Counted from the first letter of the stretch, positions 27,244 to 37,900 are shown. The stretch: 64,000 nt of DNA from Oscillospiraceae bacterium (GCA_902798695.1 CADBXK010000001.1:124001-188000), one strand, 5' to 3'. Notes: generated from the letters alone by a model not told the origin. Program-made: numbers and translations.

Positions 27244-28209
27244 ATGAATGTAAAAAAGATAGGCGTTTTGACTAGTGGTGGTGACGCACCAGGTATGAAC
27301 GCTACAATACATGCTGTCGTAAAATCAGCAATAGCTAAAAATATAGAAGTAGTAGGAATATATAGAGGATATAGTGGACTAATTAAAGGTGACGTTAGAT
27401 CATTGACTGCAAAAGATGTAACAGATATTATTCAAAAAGGAGGAACTATCTTATATTCTGCACGTTGCCCAGAAATGAAAACTAGTGAAGGCGTAAAAAA
27501 AGCAAAAGAAGTTTGTGAAGCAAATGATATAGATGGGCTAGTTGTTATAGGTGGAGATGGATCTTTTTGTGGTGCATATATTCTTTCAGATGCAGGAATT
27601 CCTTGCATTGGTTTACCAGGAACTATAGATAACGATATATCATGTACAGACTATACTATAGGATATGATACTGCTCTAAACACGGCAGTTCAAATGATTG
27701 ATAGACTTTGCGATACAACAGCTTCTCACGATAGATGTAGCGTTGTTGAGGTTATGGGAAGACATGCTGGATATATTGCATTGAATGCGGGAATATCGTG
27801 CAGTGCTAGCTATATTATAATTCCAGAACATCCCTGCAATAAACAGGATTTATTTGACAGAATTAGACATGCTATGAAACGAGGAAAAAACCATTTTATT
27901 GTTATGGTTGCAGAAGGAATTGGTAATGTGACAGAATTAGCTAAAGAAATTGAACAGGTAACTGGAGTTGAAAGTAGAGCAACTATTTTAGGGCACGTTC
28001 AGCGTGGAGGAAGCCCAACTGTTAGAGATAGAGTTGCTGGGGCTCGCTTGGGATATCACGCGGTTAATTTATTATCTAGAGGGATTGGCAATAGGGTTGT
28101 TGGTTTAAACAAAGATGTTGTAGTTGATTTTGATATAAAAGATGCACTTAATATGACTAAAAAATTTCCTGAAGATTTGTATCATATGGCGGGTGAATTA
28201 TCGCGATAA
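27244..28209 (+). CDS. pfkA: ATP-dependent 6-phosphofructokinase
   Basis: A 321-residue glycolytic enzyme that phosphorylates fructose 6-phosphate to fructose 1,6-bisphosphate. The nucleotide site is LTSGGDAPGMNA, and the catalytic segment is GLPGTIDNDI with the aspartate base. VVIGGDGS, EVMGRHAGYIAL and GHVQRGGSP are also typical. The glycine in GGDG favours ATP over pyrophosphate as donor. GGAGGG precedes the ATG. In many Bacillota pyk follows pfkA; here the next gene is a decayed membrane-protein gene instead. Confidence 0.96.
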   Translation: MNVKKIGVLTSGGDAPGMNATIHAVVKSAIAKNIEVVGIYRGYSGLIKGDVRSLTAKDVTDIIQKGGTILYSARCPEMKTSEGVKKAKEVCEANDIDGLVVIGGDGSFCGAYILSDAGIPCIGLPGTIDNDISCTDYTIGYDTALNTAVQMIDRLCDTTASHDRCSVVEVMGRHAGYIALNAGISCSASYIIIPEHPCNKQDLFDRIRHAMKRGKNHFIVMVAEGIGNVTELAKEIEQVTGVESRATILGHVQRGGSPTVRDRVAGARLGYHAVNLLSRGIGNRVVGLNKDVVVDFDIKDALNMTKKFPEDLYHMAGELSR

Positions 28210-28228
28210 AATATAAAAAAGAGGAGAT

Positions 28229-28632
28229 ATGTTTTTTATGAGTATTGAACCTGGTTAAAAAAATATTCTATATATGAAATTGGAGTTTGGTTTTTATATT
28301 TTGGTATTAGTATCATTGTTTTTAATCAATGATATTACTTGCTTTAGAAAATATCTTATTTGTTTATACTAGCTATGATTTTTTCTGGCATAGTTTTTTA
28401 TGATTCATAACTAAGTAGCAGTTCTAACTTAGTACATTCTGGAATGTTAAAAACATTTGAAATAAAGAGTAGTCAAACACTACATTTTCACAGTGCACAT
28501 AATGGATATTTAAGCTATTTAGTTATTATAGGAATTTTTAGGATATTTGATGCATATGTTTCTTGTCTTATGTATTATAAATTTAAAACAGCAGTTGTAG
28601 ATCAATATAGAAACTATTTTAAAAAGTTGTAG
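28229..28632 (+). pseudogene. Decayed small membrane-protein gene
   Basis: After pfkA a good GAGGAG site precedes ATG codons at 28229 and 28238, but the frame stops after a few codons (MSIEPG then TAA). Shifting by one base, the frame continues WLKKYSIYEIGVWFLYFG to 28632 with three internal stops (TGA at 28330, TAG at 28345, TAA at 28408) and otherwise coherent hydrophobic segments and a normal TAG end. The last part (28444-28632) is open for 62 codons. This looks like one membrane-protein gene of about 130 codons with a frameshift and three nonsense changes. I do not recognise the family. It fills most of the 533-base gap between pfkA and pyrH. Confidence 0.65.
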
Positions 28633-28691
28633 TTAAAATTAAAGGAAATTTATTTCAATTTATACTTTACTTTTTATATTATTTGTTGTAA

Positions 28692-28708
28692 AATCATACT
28701 GTATGATT
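28692..28708. promoter_or_regulatory. Operator-like dyad upstream of pyrH
   Basis: A perfect 8-bp inverted repeat around one central base (AATCATAC T GTATGATT) lies 35 bases before pyrH. It contains TATGAT, a possible -10 element, so a protein bound here could control the pyrH-frr unit. No matching -35 is convincing and the regulator is unknown. Confidence 0.4.
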
Positions 28709-28742
28709 ACATACTATTTAAAATGAATTTCGGAGGGTTTTA

Positions 28743-29447
28743 ATGAAACCAAAATATAAAAGAATTTTGTTAAAATTAAGCGGAGAAGCGCTTGCTGGAA
28801 GTAAAAAATTTGGGTTAGATTATGATGTTATTAATAGCATTTGTAAAGAAGTAAAAAATTTACATGATTTGGGCGCGGAGATATCTGTAGTAGTTGGAGG
28901 AGGAAATTTTTGGCGTGGACGTTCTAGTGGAGCTATGGATAGAACAAGAGCAGATCATATTGGTATGTTAGCAACAACTATGAACGCTTTAGCTGTTGCA
29001 GATATTTTAGAAGAATATGGTGCCGATGTTAGAGTCCAGACAGCAATTTCAATGCAGGCTGTTGCAGAGCCTTATATTAGAAATAGGGCAATGCGACATA
29101 TGGAAAAAGGAAGAATTGTTATATTTGGTTGTGGAACTGGTAATCCGTTTTTTTCTACCGACACAGCTGCCTCTTTAAGAGCTGCTGAAATTGAAGCAGA
29201 TATTATTTTTAAAGCGACTATGGTAGATGGTGTTTATGATAAAGACCCACATAAATATGATGATGCAAAAAAATATGATTCTATCTCTTTTGACAAAGTT
29301 ATATCTAAAAATTTAAATGTGGTTGATGGAACTGCAGCTGCTATGTGTAGAGACAATGAAATTCCTTTACTTGTTTTTGACTTAAGTGAGCCTAAAAACA
29401 TAGTAAAAGTTGGTGTAGGTGAAAATATAGGTACTTTAGTACATTAA
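28743..29447 (+). CDS. pyrH: Uridylate kinase
   Basis: A 234-residue amino-acid-kinase-fold enzyme that phosphorylates UMP to UDP. It begins with [14 protein letters not shown], followed by [12 protein letters not shown], the [14 protein letters not shown] segment and [15 protein letters not shown]. Regulation by GTP and UTP is known for the family. GGAGGG precedes the ATG. It starts the pyrH-frr cluster; rpsB and tsf, often upstream, are not here, where the pseudogene lies instead. Confidence 0.96.
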   Translation: MKPKYKRILLKLSGEALAGSKKFGLDYDVINSICKEVKNLHDLGAEISVVVGGGNFWRGRSSGAMDRTRADHIGMLATTMNALAVADILEEYGADVRVQTAISMQAVAEPYIRNRAMRHMEKGRIVIFGCGTGNPFFSTDTAASLRAAEIEADIIFKATMVDGVYDKDPHKYDDAKKYDSISFDKVISKNLNVVDGTAAAMCRDNEIPLLVFDLSEPKNIVKVGVGENIGTLVH

Positions 29448-29486
29448 TTGTGTGTATATTGGTTTTGTTTGTAGGAGGGTTATTTT

Positions 29487-30041
29487 ATGAATAATATTTT
29501 AAAACAGTCGGAAGACAAAATGAAAAAAAGTGTAGATCGTTTATCTCAAGAATATGCAACAATACGTGCTGGGCGTGCAAATCCAGCTATATTAGATAAA
29601 GTTTTAGTTGACTATTATGATGTTAAGACTCCAATTAACCAAATGGCAGCTATTTCAATTTCTGAGGCAAGAATTTTGGTCATAAATCCTTGGGATTCTT
29701 CGACTTTACCATTGATTGAAAAAGCTATACATCAAGCTGATATAGGAATAAATCCAACTAATGATGGTAAGGTATTGAGACTGGTTTTTCCACAATTAAC
29801 AGAGGAAAGAAGAAAAGAAATTGTTAAAGATATAAATAAAATAAAAGAAGATTCAAAAGTTGCTGTAAGAAATATAAGACGTGATGCTATGGACAAAATA
29901 AAAGCATTAAAAAAAGAAGGCTCTGTTAGTGAGGATGAAATAAAAGACAAAGAAGATGAGATTCAAAATTTGGTAAATAAATACATTAAAGATATAGACT
30001 CCATATCAGCCTTAAAGGAAAAAGAAATTTTAGAAATTTAA
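29487..30041 (+). CDS. frr: Ribosome recycling factor
   Basis: A 184-residue protein that, with EF-G, splits the post-termination ribosome. Domain I helices are interrupted by a small beta domain; the conserved start segment ATIRAGRANPAILDKVLVDYY and the PPLTEERRKE equivalent FPQLTEERRKEIVK are visible. Length is standard. GGAGGG precedes the ATG. It lies 39 bases after pyrH and is followed by a terminator-like hairpin before uppS. Confidence 0.96.
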   Translation: MNNILKQSEDKMKKSVDRLSQEYATIRAGRANPAILDKVLVDYYDVKTPINQMAAISISEARILVINPWDSSTLPLIEKAIHQADIGINPTNDGKVLRLVFPQLTEERRKEIVKDINKIKEDSKVAVRNIRRDAMDKIKALKKEGSVSEDEIKDKEDEIQNLVNKYIKDIDSISALKEKEILEI

Positions 30042-30056
30042 ATTAAGTGAAATTTT

Positions 30057-30090
30057 AAAGGAGGGGTGAATTTATTACAACTCCTTTTTT
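30057..30090 (+). terminator. Weak terminator between frr and uppS
   Basis: A 7-bp stem (30057-30063 with 30081-30087) has a long 17-base loop, followed by TTTTTT. Termination is probably partial. Confidence 0.5.
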
Positions 30091-30118
30091 GTTATGCCAA
30101 TTTAGAGAGGTGAACGTT

Positions 30119-30820
30119 TTGAATATTCCTGAACACATTGCCATTATAATGGATGGAAATGGAAGATGGGCGAAGAAAAGAGGACTTCCTAGAACAGCTG
30201 GTCATATTGCTGGAGCTAAAACTATAAAATCTATTGTGCTTCATTGTAATAAAATAGGTGTTAAGGTTTTAACTTTATATGCATTTTCAACAGAAAATTG
30301 GAATAGACCTGAAGATGAAGTTAATGGTTTAATGAAATTAATTAAGAATTATTTGAAAAATATGAATTCTTATCTAAAATATAATGTGCGAATTAGATTT
30401 TTTGGAGATATTAGTGTTTTTAGTCAAGATATGCAAGATAGAATGAAGCAAATTGAACAAGAATTTGACAAAAACACTGGAATGATTTTTGGAATAGCTA
30501 TAAATTACGGCGGTAGAAATGAAATTAAAAATGCTATGAAACAAATAGCTTGCAAAGTTAAAAATAATGAGATAAAATTAGAAGATATTGATGAACAGAC
30601 AGTTGAATCAAATTTATATACAAAAGGACTACCAAATGTTGATTTGTTAATAAGACCAAGTGGTGAATATAGAATTTCTAATTTTTTAATATGGCAATCA
30701 GCATATGCTGAATTCTATTTCATGGAAAATATATTGTGGCCTGAATTTAAACCTAAACATGTTGATATTGCAATTGAGGAATATAATAAAAGAAATCGAA
30801 CATATGGTAGCGTTAAATGA
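30119..30820 (+). CDS. uppS: Isoprenyl transferase (undecaprenyl diphosphate synthase)
   Basis: About 233 residues. It condenses isopentenyl diphosphates into the C55 carrier lipid used for peptidoglycan and surface glycans. HIAIIMDGNGRWAKKRG carries the catalytic aspartate and P-loop-like arginines; FSTENWNRP and LIRPSGEYRISNFLIWQSAYAE are also diagnostic. I chose TTG at 30119 because AGAGAGG is about 8 bases upstream and the protein then starts as NIPEHIAIIMDG, like the family; the upstream in-frame codons have no such support. Confidence 0.94.
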   Translation: MNIPEHIAIIMDGNGRWAKKRGLPRTAGHIAGAKTIKSIVLHCNKIGVKVLTLYAFSTENWNRPEDEVNGLMKLIKNYLKNMNSYLKYNVRIRFFGDISVFSQDMQDRMKQIEQEFDKNTGMIFGIAINYGGRNEIKNAMKQIACKVKNNEIKLEDIDEQTVESNLYTKGLPNVDLLIRPSGEYRISNFLIWQSAYAEFYFMENILWPEFKPKHVDIAIEEYNKRNRTYGSVK

Positions 30821-30829
30821 GGTGTTCTT

Positions 30830-31654
30830 TTGAAAGTAAGAGTATTAAGTGCAGGTGTTGGAATAGTTTTTGCAATTCTAATATTATTTTTTTATGAATC
30901 TATTGTTTTAAATTTAGCAGTTTCTTTAATTTGTTCAATTATAGTTTATGAAATATTTTCTGCTACCAAAATGCGCGTTAAGTCTTTTATTGTATTTATT
31001 GTGTCGGAAATTTTTGCTATAATATTTCCCTTTTTAAAAATAAACCAATCCTTAGATTTGCGCTTAAATGTTATAATAATATATTTTATATTTTTAATAT
31101 TGGTTTTGTTAAAAAAATATAATGTGATTAAAATTAATGAATTAGTTTTTAGTGCATCATTTTCTGTTTTTGTAACTTTTTGCATTACAAATATAATTTA
31201 CATAAGAGATGATTTTGAACCATATAGTTTATATTATATTTTATTATTGTGTTTAATTTCTTGGATTTGTGATGCAGGAGCGTATTTTATAGGAGTTAAA
31301 TTTGGAAAAAACAAGTTAACCCCAGAAATAAGTCCTAATAAAACGGTTGAGGGTGTTATTGGTGGTATAATTTCTGTTTTCTTAGTTATGCTGATTTTTA
31401 ATTTAACATTTTTCAATTTAATATATAAAAATATCCAAATAAATTTTATCACTTTAATTTTAATAATCTGTTTAGGAATTGTGTTTTCTATTTTAGGAGA
31501 TTTGGTTGCTTCAGTAATTAAAAGGCAGTACAATATAAAAGACTTCGGAAATATTATGCCAGGACATGGAGGATTTTTAGACAGATTTGATAGTTTGATT
31601 CTTGTTTTTGCTATTTCCTATCCAATTATTTCCACATATCCTATTATTATCTAA
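30830..31654 (+). CDS. cdsA: Phosphatidate cytidylyltransferase
   Basis: A 274-residue integral membrane enzyme with about eight helices that makes CDP-diacylglycerol from phosphatidate and CTP. The signature region near the C-terminus is clear: SPNKTVEGVIGG, LGDLVASVIKRQYNIKDFG and MPGHGGFLDRFDSL. It starts at TTG 30830 after GAGG (9 bases after the uppS stop). Its 3' end is separated from dxr by 34 bases in an operon of lipid and isoprenoid genes. Confidence 0.94.
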   Translation: MKVRVLSAGVGIVFAILILFFYESIVLNLAVSLICSIIVYEIFSATKMRVKSFIVFIVSEIFAIIFPFLKINQSLDLRLNVIIIYFIFLILVLLKKYNVIKINELVFSASFSVFVTFCITNIIYIRDDFEPYSLYYILLLCLISWICDAGAYFIGVKFGKNKLTPEISPNKTVEGVIGGIISVFLVMLIFNLTFFNLIYKNIQINFITLILIICLGIVFSILGDLVASVIKRQYNIKDFGNIMPGHGGFLDRFDSLILVFAISYPIISTYPIII

Positions 31655-31688
31655 CAAAAAACTTATATTGAATTTTAGAGGTGAGTAT

Positions 31689-32837
31689 ATGATAAAAAAT
31701 ATGAGTTTATTGGGTAGCACAGGCTCTATTGGAACTCAAGCGTTAGATGTTGCAGAAAAATTAAACATTGATGTTGTTGCACTTACAGCAAATAAAAACA
31801 TTGAATTACTTGAAAAACAAACAAGAAAATTTAAGCCAAGTTTGGTTTGTGTATCTGACGAAAGTTTATATAAAGAATTGAAGACAAATTTAAATGATTG
31901 TTTTGTTAAAGTAGTTTGTGGAATGGATGGACTTTGTGAGGCAGCTTCATTGAGTTCAGTAGACATAGTTTTAAATTCTGTAGTCGGTATTGCAGGACTC
32001 CTACCTACTATGTGTGCAATTGAAAACAACAATAATGTTGCTTTAGCTAACAAAGAAACTCTTGTCACTGGTGGACATTTGGTTATGGAAACAGCAAAAA
32101 AACATAATTGCAAAATTTTACCAGTTGATAGCGAACATTCTGCCATTTTTCAGTGTATTCAAGGAAACAAAAAAGAGCAAATATCTAAAATTATATTAAC
32201 AGCATCGGGTGGACCATTTTTCAAAAAAGATAGAAATTTTCTTGAGAAAGCAACAGTGGAAGATGCTTTGAATCATCCAAACTGGAACATGGGAAATAAG
32301 ATTTCTATAGATAGTGCAACAATGATGAATAAAGGATTGGAACTGATTGAAGCAGTATGGCTATTTGATAAAAATCCTGAAGATATCGAAATTGTTATAC
32401 ACCCTCAGAGCATTTTACACTCTGCAGTTGAATGTTCAGATGGTTCCGTTATAGGGCAGTTAGGTTTGCCCGATATGCGGTTGCCTATTCAATATGCTTT
32501 AACTTATCCTAATCGTGTTGCTTCTAGTGTTAAGCCGCTGTCTTTAACTGATTATGCAAACTTAAGTTTTTATAAACCTGACTATGAAAATTTTAAATGT
32601 ATAAATATTTGCAAGGAAGCTATATCTAGAGGGGGCCTATATCCAACGATTGTTAATGCTGCAAATGAAGTAGCTGTTGAGCTATTTTTAACTGGAAAAA
32701 TAGGATTTTTAGATATAGAAAGATGTGTATCAGAAGCAATGAAAATGAAAAACGTCGGTGAATTGAAATCTATATCTTCAATTTTAGACATAGATAAAAA
32801 AACAAGAAATTTTGTACTTGATTATTTTAATATATAA
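31689..32837 (+). CDS. dxr: 1-deoxy-D-xylulose 5-phosphate reductoisomerase
   Basis: About 382 residues. It catalyses the first committed step of the MEP isoprenoid pathway using NADPH. The NADPH-binding motif LLGSTGSIGTQALDV is at the N-terminus, NKETLVTGG follows, and PVDSEHSAIFQ and SIDSATMMNKGLELIEA hold metal and substrate residues. I use ATG at 31689, preceded by AGAGGTGAG; an earlier in-frame ATG at 31602 would lie inside cdsA. With ispG downstream and uppS upstream, this cluster supplies undecaprenyl phosphate. Confidence 0.96.
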   Translation: MIKNMSLLGSTGSIGTQALDVAEKLNIDVVALTANKNIELLEKQTRKFKPSLVCVSDESLYKELKTNLNDCFVKVVCGMDGLCEAASLSSVDIVLNSVVGIAGLLPTMCAIENNNNVALANKETLVTGGHLVMETAKKHNCKILPVDSEHSAIFQCIQGNKKEQISKIILTASGGPFFKKDRNFLEKATVEDALNHPNWNMGNKISIDSATMMNKGLELIEAVWLFDKNPEDIEIVIHPQSILHSAVECSDGSVIGQLGLPDMRLPIQYALTYPNRVASSVKPLSLTDYANLSFYKPDYENFKCINICKEAISRGGLYPTIVNAANEVAVELFLTGKIGFLDIERCVSEAMKMKNVGELKSISSILDIDKKTRNFVLDYFNI

Positions 32838-32861
32838 TTTTTATATTTGGAGGCTATAATT

Positions 32862-33839
32862 ATGGCGGTTATTTTGACCATACTACTTTTTGGTGTTGTT
32901 GTTATACTTCATGAATTGGGTCATTTTGTAACTGCTAAAGTTAATAAAATTAAAATTAATGCATTTTCGATTGGAATGGGTCCTAAAATATTTAGTTGGG
33001 ACAAAAATAAAACCAAATATTTTCTAAGAGCTTTTCCAATCGGAGGATATGTTTCTATTGATGATAACAATTTTGAAAAAGCACCAATACAAAAAAGAAT
33101 TGTTATTATACTTGCTGGATCTTTAGTTAACATTATCAGTGGTTTTTTGATTATTTCTATAATTGTGCTAATTCAAGGTCAGTTTGTTTCTACAAAAGTT
33201 AAATCTGCTCATTTTGAACAACATAAAATTCAAGTTGGTGATTATATAGACAGTGTGAATAATCATCATGTTTTTGGTGCAAATGATTTAGTTTTTGAAC
33301 TTTCTAAATTAGATGATAACACACCAATTAACATAACTGTGTTAAGAAATAATGAAATTGTTGAATTAGATGATGTTGGATTTTTAATTAACGATGGAGA
33401 AAGAACACATAGAACGTTAGGAATATCTCTCGATACCGAACAATTAACATTTTCAAAATTTTTTGAAACTAGTTTTAATAGTTCAATATTTGTAACAAAA
33501 TTAGTATGGGTTTCTATGTGTGATTTATTTACAGGAAAAATTTCAATTGACAACGTTTCTGGACCAATTGGTTTTACTAAATCTGTAAGCGACGCAAAAA
33601 CTCACGGATTTTTATCTGTAATATCTTTATTTCCTTTGCTATCTATAAATATTGGTATATTTAATTTATTACCATTTCCTGCATTGGATGGTGGTCGCTT
33701 TGTTTTTTTGTTGATCGAATTAATATCAAAGAAAAAAATAAACAAAACAATCCAAAATTGCGTAAATACACTTGGAATATTACTTTTAATATTTTTATTC
33801 GTAGTTATAGCAATAAAAGATGTTTTTTCTTTCTTTTAA
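32862..33839 (+). CDS. rseP: Site-2 protease RseP (M50 family)
   Basis: About 325 residues. The first membrane helix carries the zinc-protease motif HELGH (near residue 20) and the last part carries FNLLPFPALDGGRF with the third ligand aspartate. One PDZ domain lies between (about residues 110-190). It cleaves membrane-bound anti-sigma factors and leftover signal peptides within the membrane. ATG at 32862 follows TTGGAGG; the in-frame TTG at 32847 lies within that site. It occupies the standard position between dxr and ispG. Confidence 0.94.
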   Translation: MAVILTILLFGVVVILHELGHFVTAKVNKIKINAFSIGMGPKIFSWDKNKTKYFLRAFPIGGYVSIDDNNFEKAPIQKRIVIILAGSLVNIISGFLIISIIVLIQGQFVSTKVKSAHFEQHKIQVGDYIDSVNNHHVFGANDLVFELSKLDDNTPINITVLRNNEIVELDDVGFLINDGERTHRTLGISLDTEQLTFSKFFETSFNSSIFVTKLVWVSMCDLFTGKISIDNVSGPIGFTKSVSDAKTHGFLSVISLFPLLSINIGIFNLLPFPALDGGRFVFLLIELISKKKINKTIQNCVNTLGILLLIFLFVVIAIKDVFSFF

Positions 33840-33854
33840 AATTGGAGGTATATA

Positions 33855-34901
33855 ATGCGCAGAAATTTAAAATTAGTTTCTCTAAAAAACGGATATACTT
33901 TTGATGGTAGAAAAATATATGTTCAATCTATGTTAAATAAGCCATCCGGAGATATAGAAGCAAATGTAATGCAAGCTAAACAATTAGAAAATGCAGGGTG
34001 TGATATAGTTCGTGTTGCAATTCCTTCTTTAAGTGATATACGCCTTATTCCTGCAATAAAAAAACGAGTATCTATCCCATTAGTTGCCGACATTCATTTT
34101 GATTACAGACTAGCTATTGAATCTGCTAGAGCAGGTGCGGATAAAATACGTATAAATCCTGGAAACATTGGAGATGAAAGCAGAATAAAAAAAGTTGTTC
34201 AAGCCTGTAAAATTGAAGGTGTTCCTATAAGAATAGGCGTTAATTCTGGCTCATTAGAAAAAGATTTATTGGCAAAATATTTTGGCCCCAAAGCTGAAGC
34301 TTTAGTTGAAAGTGCCTTAAAAAGTATTAATTTATTGGAAAAATTTGATTTTGATGATATAGTGGTGTCAATAAAGTCATCTGATGTTCCAACAACTATT
34401 AAATCATATAAAATGTTAAGTGAAATGTGCAGATATCCTTTACATATAGGTGTAACAGAATCCGGAACAAAGCGTATGGGTATTATGAAGTCGTCTATTG
34501 GTATTGGAGCATTGCTTGCAGATGAAATAGGTGAAACAATTAGAGTTGCTTTAACAGGTGATCCTATTGAGGAAGTTAAAGTGGGTCACAACATTTTAAA
34601 ATCTTTAAATTTAGAAGAAACTGGTGTCAAAATTGTTTCATGTCCAACTTGTGGCAGAACTAAAATTGATATAATAGGGCTTACAAATAAAATTGAAAAA
34701 GAATTAGAAAATATATCTAAACCAATTAAAGTTGCGATAATGGGCTGTGCCGTTAATGGACCCGGCGAAGCTAAAGATGCAGATATTGGAATAGCTGGTG
34801 GAAATAAACAGGCTGTTTTATTTAAAAAGGGCAAAATTGAAAGAAAAATACCTGAAGAAGAAATAGTAAAAGTGTTGATTGATGAAATAAAAAAAATGTA
34901 G
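33855..34901 (+). CDS. ispG: 4-hydroxy-3-methylbut-2-en-1-yl diphosphate synthase
   Basis: A 348-residue 4Fe-4S enzyme of the MEP pathway that opens the cyclic diphosphate ring. The cluster ligands are in SCPTCGRTKID and MGCAVNGPGEAKDAD, and the TIM-barrel part has QSMLNKPSGD and VADIHFDYRLA. GGAGG precedes the ATG. It follows rseP by 15 bases. Its 3' end contains the promoter for polC. Confidence 0.96.
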   Translation: MRRNLKLVSLKNGYTFDGRKIYVQSMLNKPSGDIEANVMQAKQLENAGCDIVRVAIPSLSDIRLIPAIKKRVSIPLVADIHFDYRLAIESARAGADKIRINPGNIGDESRIKKVVQACKIEGVPIRIGVNSGSLEKDLLAKYFGPKAEALVESALKSINLLEKFDFDDIVVSIKSSDVPTTIKSYKMLSEMCRYPLHIGVTESGTKRMGIMKSSIGIGALLADEIGETIRVALTGDPIEEVKVGHNILKSLNLEETGVKIVSCPTCGRTKIDIIGLTNKIEKELENISKPIKVAIMGCAVNGPGEAKDADIGIAGGNKQAVLFKKGKIERKIPEEEIVKVLIDEIKKM

Positions 34902-34907
34902 TATAAT
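34879..34907 (+). promoter_or_regulatory. Predicted promoter for polC, inside the ispG 3' end
   Basis: TTGATG (34879-34884) and TATAAT (34902-34907) have a 17-base spacer. The -10 overlaps the end of ispG, giving a leader of about 35 bases before polC. Confidence 0.6.
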
Positions 34908-34946
34908 GGTTTTTATTAATCAATAAAGAAAGAGTTTTTGAAGATT

Positions 34947-37900
34947 ATGAAAAGTTTATCTTATGTATTCGGAACGATAGGTGCATCCAATAACATATTT
35001 AAACCCTTTAAAGATAATGAGATTCTAAAAATCACTAAATCTAAAAAAAATTCATATATTAAAATTTTTGTTAGATTAAATGATTTTGTTAATATTAATG
35101 ATATACAAAAATGCGAAAAATTTATAAAAGATAGTTTGAATTTAGATGCTGCATACATATATCCCAAGTATAAACCTAATATGTTTAACATGAATGTTAT
35201 GCCATATATTTTTGATCAAATTGAAATAATATCACCTGCAATATTTAGCTTTTTGGAAAATTGCTCGATTCAATTAGATTCAAATACATTAATAATTCAT
35301 TTGAAAAATAGAGGCTTGCAAGCACTCTTAAATTTGCAAGCAGACAGAAAAATTGCCAGTTTAATTAATAGTCAATTTTCTCTTAATATTACTGTTAGAT
35401 TTGATGGTGTTACTGAATTATCCAAAAGAGATAGGGATAACTTAGTGTCTATTAAAGATAAAATTGAACCAAAAAGCTTATCAACTGATAATGCAAAAGA
35501 AAATGTCAGTGATAACGACAGTGATTTGCCACCATTTGATATGTGTGATAATAACTCCATTTCTAGCGATTCAAAAGCCAATAATGAAGACGTTGTTTTT
35601 GATAGCAAGTCTAATGACGTTGGAAAAAACCAAAAGGTTGTTAGAGGAAGAAATATCGATGCTCAACCCATAGATATAAATTCTATTACCAGCACACAAA
35701 ATAGCTGTGTAATTTGTGGTGAAATATTTTCTATAAATGTTCATGAATATAAAGAAGGTACACGGCAAATTAGAACATATTATTTGACTGATTTCACTAA
35801 TTCTATTGCTTTTAAAATTTTTTGTCAATCTGAAAGTTCTAAAAAATTTGACTGCTTAACTGAAGGATCTAAAGTGTTATTAAGAGGAAATGTTGAAAAC
35901 GATAGATATGATAAATCGCTTGTATTTATGCCTAAAGATATTGTTCTGTTGGATAAAGATGAAAGAAAAGACGAGTTAGAAGAAAAACGAGTTGAATTAC
36001 ACTTGCATACCAATATGTCTTCTATGGATGCTATAACACCAATATCTAAATTTATAAATCTTGCCCATAGTTGGGGCCATAAAGCAATAGCTATAACAGA
36101 TCACGGTGTTGTCCAAGCTTTTCCTGAAGCTATGAACGCTGTAGATAATATAAGAAAAAACGGCGGAGAATTTAAACCGATTTTTGGAGTAGAAAGCTAT
36201 TTTATAGATGATCTTGCTAATATTATCGATGGAAACAAAAAACAAGACTTAAATGGTAAATTTGTTGTATTCGATACAGAAACTACGGGGTTAAACTTTA
36301 AAAATGAACGATTAACTGAAATTGGTGCTGTAATAGTTTCAAACGGAGTAGTTTGTGACAAATTTAATACCATGGTGAACCCTCAAAAACCTATACCTCC
36401 AAAAATAACTGAAATTACTGGAATAGACGATTCTATGGTTAAAGATGCTCCATTAGAAGACGAAGCTTTGAAATTGTTTTTAGAATTTGCTGGAGATTGT
36501 GTTTTAGTAGCTCATAATGCTAATTTTGATATGAGTTTTTTAAGAGCAACCGCAAAGAGACATGGAATAAGATTTAATAACACTTGTATAGACACGCTTG
36601 CTTTATCTAAAGTAATCTATCCTGATTTGAGCAAATTTTCTTTAGATAGATTAGCAAAATATTTACAGCTTGGTAATTTTAATCATCATAGAGCTTCAGA
36701 TGATGCAAATATGCTAGCAAAAATTTTTATAAAAATGATTGACACATTGAGAGAAGATCATAATATAAATTTTACAGATGAAATTAATTTGAAATTGCGT
36801 GATAAAGTTGATTTTAGACGTCAAAGAGTATATCATCAGATTTTGTTAGTTAAGAACAACACAGGATTAAAAAATTTATATAAATTAGTTTCAAACGCAC
36901 ATATTAATTTCTACTATAGAAAACCTAGAATTCCTAAGAGCTTATTAATCAAGCATAGGGAAGGTTTGCTTGTGGGGAGTGCTTGTGAACAAGGAGAAGT
37001 ATTTGAAGCAGTTGCTAACGGGGTGGAATGGGAAAAACTTAAAAATATAGCTTCGTTTTATGATTATCTTGAAATTCAACCTATTGGCAATAATAAATTT
37101 ATGCTGGATCAAAATAAAGTTTCTAGTTTAGAAGACTTAAGAGATTTTAATAGAACAATTGTTAAATTAGGAAAAGAATTAGGTAAGCCAGTTGTTGCAA
37201 CTAGTGATGTTCATTTTTGTGACAAAAAAGATGCTATATATAGAGCTATTATACAATCAGCATTAAAATTTTCAGATTCAAACAACCAGCCTCCTCTATA
37301 TTTAAGAACAACACAAGAAATGTTGGATGAATTTGCATATTTAGGTCAAGAAGAAGCAAAAGAAGTAGTTATTACAAATACAAATAAAATTGCTGACATG
37401 GTTGATGGAGATATTCGGCCGTTCCCATATGGAACATACACCCCATATATTGATGGTTCTGAAGAAAGTTTAAGAGAAATTACTTATAAACAAGCTATTT
37501 CTATTTACGGAGATCCTCTACCCAAGATAGTTAGTGATAGATTAAAAAGGGAACTAACATCAATAATTAAGCATGGTTTTGCTGTTTTATATATGATTGC
37601 TCAAAAATTAGTTTCTAAGTCAGTTGAGGACGGATATTTAGTTGGATCGAGAGGATCGGTTGGATCTTCATTTGTTGCCATAATGGCTGGAATATCTGAA
37701 GTTAATCCTTTACCTCCACACTACATTTGTCCATCATGTTATTATAATGAATTTATCACTGATGGAAGTTTTGGCTCTGGATTTGATCTTCCTGATAAAA
37801 AATGTCCTAAATGTGGGAAAGAGCTTAATAGAGACGGACAAGATATACCATTTGAAACGTTTTTGGGGTTTGATGGAGATAAAGCACCTGATATAGATCT

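Noticed and set aside
31736..32146. Minus-strand frame of 136 codons inside dxr
   Set aside because: Antisense to a conserved enzyme, no start signals.
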